A model generated the notes under the pieces. That model did not search any database, was not told where the DNA came from, and saw nothing but the letters and a program-made list of their open reading frames with translations. Shown in pieces: positions 5,208 through 5,445 of a DNA stretch of 5,445 nt. The first letter of the stretch is position 1, and each line of letters begins with the position of its first letter. The position numbers and the translations under genes are program-made. Origin of the DNA: Halanaerobiaceae bacterium (lineage in GTDB: Bacteria; Bacillota; Halanaerobiia; Halanaerobiales; DTU029); assembly GCA_012521855.1 (NCBI GenBank), contig JAAYLO010000357.1, positions 1 through 5,445 on the forward strand, given 5' to 3'.

Positions 5208-5347
5208 TATCCGGCCATGGCAGACTGACAAATCAGGGCTTCCCGTTACTAACAGGTATGCCAGTGACGGGGAGCTTTTTATGCACTGGTATAGGGGTTT
5301 TCATCGGGATAAAGCTTCTTGATTTTTGTAAACAGGCAAAGCAGTGA
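5198..5347 (+). pseudogene. Possible remnant with a PVTG motif and hydrophobic C-terminus
   Basis: A frame open from 5198 reads GFPLLTGMPVTG, then SFLCTGIGVFIGIKLLDF and CKQAKQ to TGA 5345-5347. MPVTG, about 18 mostly hydrophobic residues and a short basic tail resemble a sortase-type (LPxTG-like) anchor in layout. However, Met replaces the usual Leu, a Lys interrupts the hydrophobic stretch, and no start or sortase is visible. It lies in a different frame from the preceding peptide. Treat as a coding relic of unknown family. Confidence 0.2.
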
Positions 5348-5377
5348 TACACCACAGATTCAAAAAATCAACCCGGG

Positions 5378-5412
5378 ACATGGGCAGACATTATATACCT
5401 GTCTGTTCATCT
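5378..5412. repeat. Inverted repeat near the right edge
   Basis: CAGACA (5385-5390) and TGTCTG (5400-5405) are perfect arms around a 9-base AT-rich loop. The stem extends outward to 5378/5412 with two G-T pairs and one C-C mismatch, giving 12 of 13 positions paired. There is no T-run on either side. It overlaps the end of a possible minus-strand gene, so it could be a bidirectional 3'-end structure. Confidence 0.35.
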
Positions 5413-5445
5413 ATCCAGGCTAAATATGCAGCACTTCCCTTTTCG
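5391..5445 (-). CDS. Possible C-terminus of an unidentified protein entering from the right
   Basis: Read on the minus strand, the last 55 bases give EKGSAAYLAWIDEQTGI followed by TAA (complement of 5391-5393). The mixture of residues looks like an amphipathic C-terminal helix of a real protein, but 17 codons cannot establish this. A competing + frame from ATG 5380 (MGRHYIPV...) is also open to the edge. The family is unknown. Confidence 0.25.
   Translation of the reverse strand, partial: EKGSAAYLAWIDEQTGI

Larger units (their letters stand above)
5017..5390. other. Higher-G+C stretch without a recognisable gene
   Basis: After the kinase gene, G+C rises to about 49% (118 of 240 bases from 5041 to 5280) from about 35% in the hydrolase gene. 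No known family can be read in any frame. A small hairpin AGAGT-ATTG-ACTCT is at 5042-5055. Two short hydrophobic peptides in different + frames are listed separately. Proline/glutamate-rich and LPVTG-containing readings on the minus strand are short and interrupted. The base composition and lack of coding continuity suggest old, eroded DNA of different origin, or a junction. Confidence 0.45.

Noticed and set aside
1..5445. CRISPR arrays, tRNA or rRNA genes, transposase or integrase genes
   Set aside because: No regularly spaced repeats, no cloverleaf-like segment ending in CCA, and no recognisable recombinase or transposase motif in any frame.

Overview
The window looks like chromosomal DNA of a low-GC Clostridia-type Firmicute, perhaps Lachnospiraceae-like. 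The main part is AT-rich (about 35% G+C where I counted), the Shine-Dalgarno sites are strong (AGGAGG, GAGGAG, GGGAGG, AGGGGAG), and the proteins resemble small accessory families common in Clostridia. Taxonomy is inferred from style and remembered families only; no search was run.

All recognisable genes are on the + strand. In order they are: a SnoaL/NTF2-like gene with two frameshifts (1-360, cut by the left edge); an esterase (PF00756 type) with two internal deletions and a nonsense codon (397-895); a Nudix hydrolase remnant lacking its front (949-1251); a gene-poor stretch with a terminator-like hairpin, a good promoter and an inverted-repeat operator candidate (1252-1588); an apparently open LURP-one/YxjI-like gene (1589-2053); an unidentified broken fragment (2060-2213); a small helical-repeat gene of the kind often labelled 'SufBD protein', with its middle deleted (2210-2547); a membrane-anchored alpha/beta hydrolase with all catalytic motifs (2692-3597); a GNAT acetyltransferase reduced to its two ends (3610-3925); and a P-loop kinase whose reading frame stops at TTT TAA, with a C-terminal beta domain continuing in the -1 frame (4049-5016). 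From about 5040 the G+C rises to roughly 49% and no known family is recognisable, only two short membrane-helix peptides and a possible C-terminus entering from the right on the minus strand.

The genes do not form a pathway. They are unrelated small enzymes and binding proteins, and the main message is decay. Five genes have clear lesions in the body of the gene and the Nudix gene is truncated. The alpha/beta hydrolase appears to have lost its original start through a TAA at codon 2, with a fallback ATG ten codons on. Several lesions are large deletions that keep both ends of the protein, so base-calling error cannot explain the whole picture, although the single-base shifts in homopolymers could be errors. 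I found no convincing new multi-gene system. The items most worth checking are the ATG-TAA start, the kinase/beta-domain frameshift, the promoter-operator unit and the high-G+C right end.
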